From JACKAQ01 sp965227145 (GTDB taxonomy: Bacteria > Calditrichota > Calditrichia > RBG-13-44-9 > J075), in assembly GCA_965227145.1 (NCBI GenBank), contig OZ245730.1, forward strand, positions 2,976,001 to 3,040,000: DNA of 64,000 nucleotides, written 5' to 3'. The position numbers and the translations under genes are program-made. Shown here piece by piece: positions 63,092-64,000 of this stretch (the stretch's first letter is position 1; each line of letters begins with the position of its first letter). Under the pieces are notes generated by a model that saw only the letters and a program-made list of their open reading frames with translations, was not told the origin of the DNA and did not search any database.

Positions 63092-64000
63092 TTGATTACC
63101 CCCGTCAGCAATTGTTGCCGGAGAAGAAAAACAGCCGCAGCATTCAATGGGCGGTTGCTCTTTTTCGGCATATTTCTCTGTATTTCTGCGCTGTTCGATG
63201 GGCGTGCGTCCGCTGAGCAGATTAAATTTCGCAGAATCTCTATCGAGCAAGGGCTGTCGCAATCCAACGTGAACGCCATCACCCAGGATCATCAGGGATT
63301 TATGTGGTTTGGCACGCAAGACGGGCTGAGCCGTTACGATGGCTATTCATTCACAACTTACCGCAACAAACCGGACAATCCGCAATCCATCTCGGATAAT
63401 TATATCTGGAGCATTTTTTGCGACAGCAAGGGCAACCTGTGGGTTGGAACCCAGGGTGGCGGGCTGAATCGCTATTTGCCGGAAACGGACGGATTCGAAA
63501 ATTTCAAAAATATTTCCGGCGATAATTCTTCTATCCTCAGCAATAATATTACAAACATCATCGAAGATCGCGATGGGCAGTTGTGGTTTGCCTGCTGGTC
63601 CGGCGGGATCAGTCGTTGGATTGATGCGGAAAACGGCTTCCGTAATTATTCGCCCAACCCGGAGGACAGCACATCGCTGATCGATGCAAATGTGGGCATT
63701 TTGCTGGAAGATGCCCACCAGAATTTGTGGGCCGGGACATGGAACGGTTTGGCAATGTTGCCCAAATCAGCGCGGGAATCGGGTAAATTTGTCCGGTTTC
63801 CCTATCGAAGCGGAAAAAAAAACGGGTTGCCCGATCCGAAAATCTGGTCACTGTTGGAAAATCGCAACGCGCCCGGCGATATTTGGGTGGGCACATTTGG
63901 CAACGGTTTGTGCATTTATCACCCGGAAACCGGGGAATTTTTGCAGCCGGATCTCAGTGGTTACGAAACCTACACCAGCTATGGCGCTTTCATCAATCAT
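63092..64000 (+). CDS. Propeller-type sensor (probable hybrid histidine kinase), 3' cut by window edge
   Basis: 303 codons are present and the frame runs off the window. TTG start chosen because AAGGAG (63081-63086) lies 5 bases before it. A signal peptide (about 20-45) leads to propeller blades beginning with IEQGLSQSNVNAITQDHQG and repeating WFGTQDGLSRYDGYSF, LWVGTQGGGLNRYLP, LWFACWSGGISRW and LWAGTWNGLAML. This N-terminus is typical of HTCS-like one-protein sensors or propeller/GGDEF proteins; the output domain is outside the window. Confidence 0.88.
   Translation, partial: MITPVSNCCRRRKTAAAFNGRLLFFGIFLCISALFDGRASAEQIKFRRISIEQGLSQSNVNAITQDHQGFMWFGTQDGLSRYDGYSFTTYRNKPDNPQSISDNYIWSIFCDSKGNLWVGTQGGGLNRYLPETDGFENFKNISGDNSSILSNNITNIIEDRDGQLWFACWSGGISRWIDAENGFRNYSPNPEDSTSLIDANVGILLEDAHQNLWAGTWNGLAMLPKSARESGKFVRFPYRSGKKNGLPDPKIWSLLENRNAPGDIWVGTFGNGLCIYHPETGEFLQPDLSGYETYTSYGAFINH

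Noticed and set aside
1..64000. CRISPR arrays, transposases, integrases, tRNA or rRNA genes
   Set aside because: No regularly spaced repeats, no DDE or recombinase motifs and no cloverleaf-like sequence were found by eye.

Overview
The window looks like a chromosomal segment of a Gram-negative, respiring bacterium of the FCB group, most like Calditrichota, KSB1 or Ignavibacteriota. The main reasons are two secreted proteins ending in an NPFNP-type Por/T9SS sorting domain, a TonB-dependent receptor, long PAS-domain kinases, a Wzm/Wzt-type glycan exporter and a full aa3-type oxidase operon. The taxonomic call is inference; no rRNA or tRNA gene was seen. Most promoters I could call are of ordinary sigma-70 type (TTGACA, 16-17 bp, TATAAT-like).

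Layout. 1-5220 (minus): pectin module (DUF4861 lipoprotein, divergent pectinesterase, modular PL1 pectate lyase with three 630-bp tandem repeats). 5590-8709: unknown protein and a heme-receptor-like TonB receptor. 8773-12733: arsenic operon (arsR, ArsP-type permease, acr3, arsC-like, CxxC thioredoxin-like). 12855-20524: truncated HAMP sensor, trkH, mgtC, ftsH, a dicarboxylate symporter broken by an in-frame TGA, and a frameshifted MddA/NnrU-like methyltransferase. 21023-27830: two-component signalling cluster with two PAS kinases and three response regulators.

29157-42348 is the most unusual part. A bd-like oxidase subunit I without CydB is followed by three membrane c-type cytochromes, one fused to an ethylbenzene-dehydrogenase-type heme b domain. 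Then come a NirJ/AhbD-like radical SAM protein, unknown proteins, a universal stress protein fusion, an Mrp/ApbC ATPase and a zinc-ribbon protein. Five copies of a small domain that I read as PCP_red (the C-terminal domain of ChlB/BchB) occur in three of these proteins. I propose a cofactor (tetrapyrrole or Fe-S) maturation module serving the oxidase; this is inference.

43148-51637: cupredoxin lipoprotein, then coxA, coxC, coxD, small membrane proteins, coxB, ctaA, ctaB, sco and DUF420, a complete aa3/caa3-type cytochrome c oxidase assembly unit. 51719-54079 (minus): T9SS-secreted propeller protein. 54630-61318: surface-glycan cluster (TPR protein, GT9, methyltransferase, Wzm, Wzt, GT4). 61510-64000: NarL-type regulator, a cytochrome c lipoprotein and the start of a propeller-type sensor running off the window.

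Three membrane-protein genes carry a single disabling change (TGA, TAG, -1 in an A-run), which could be real decay or sequence error.
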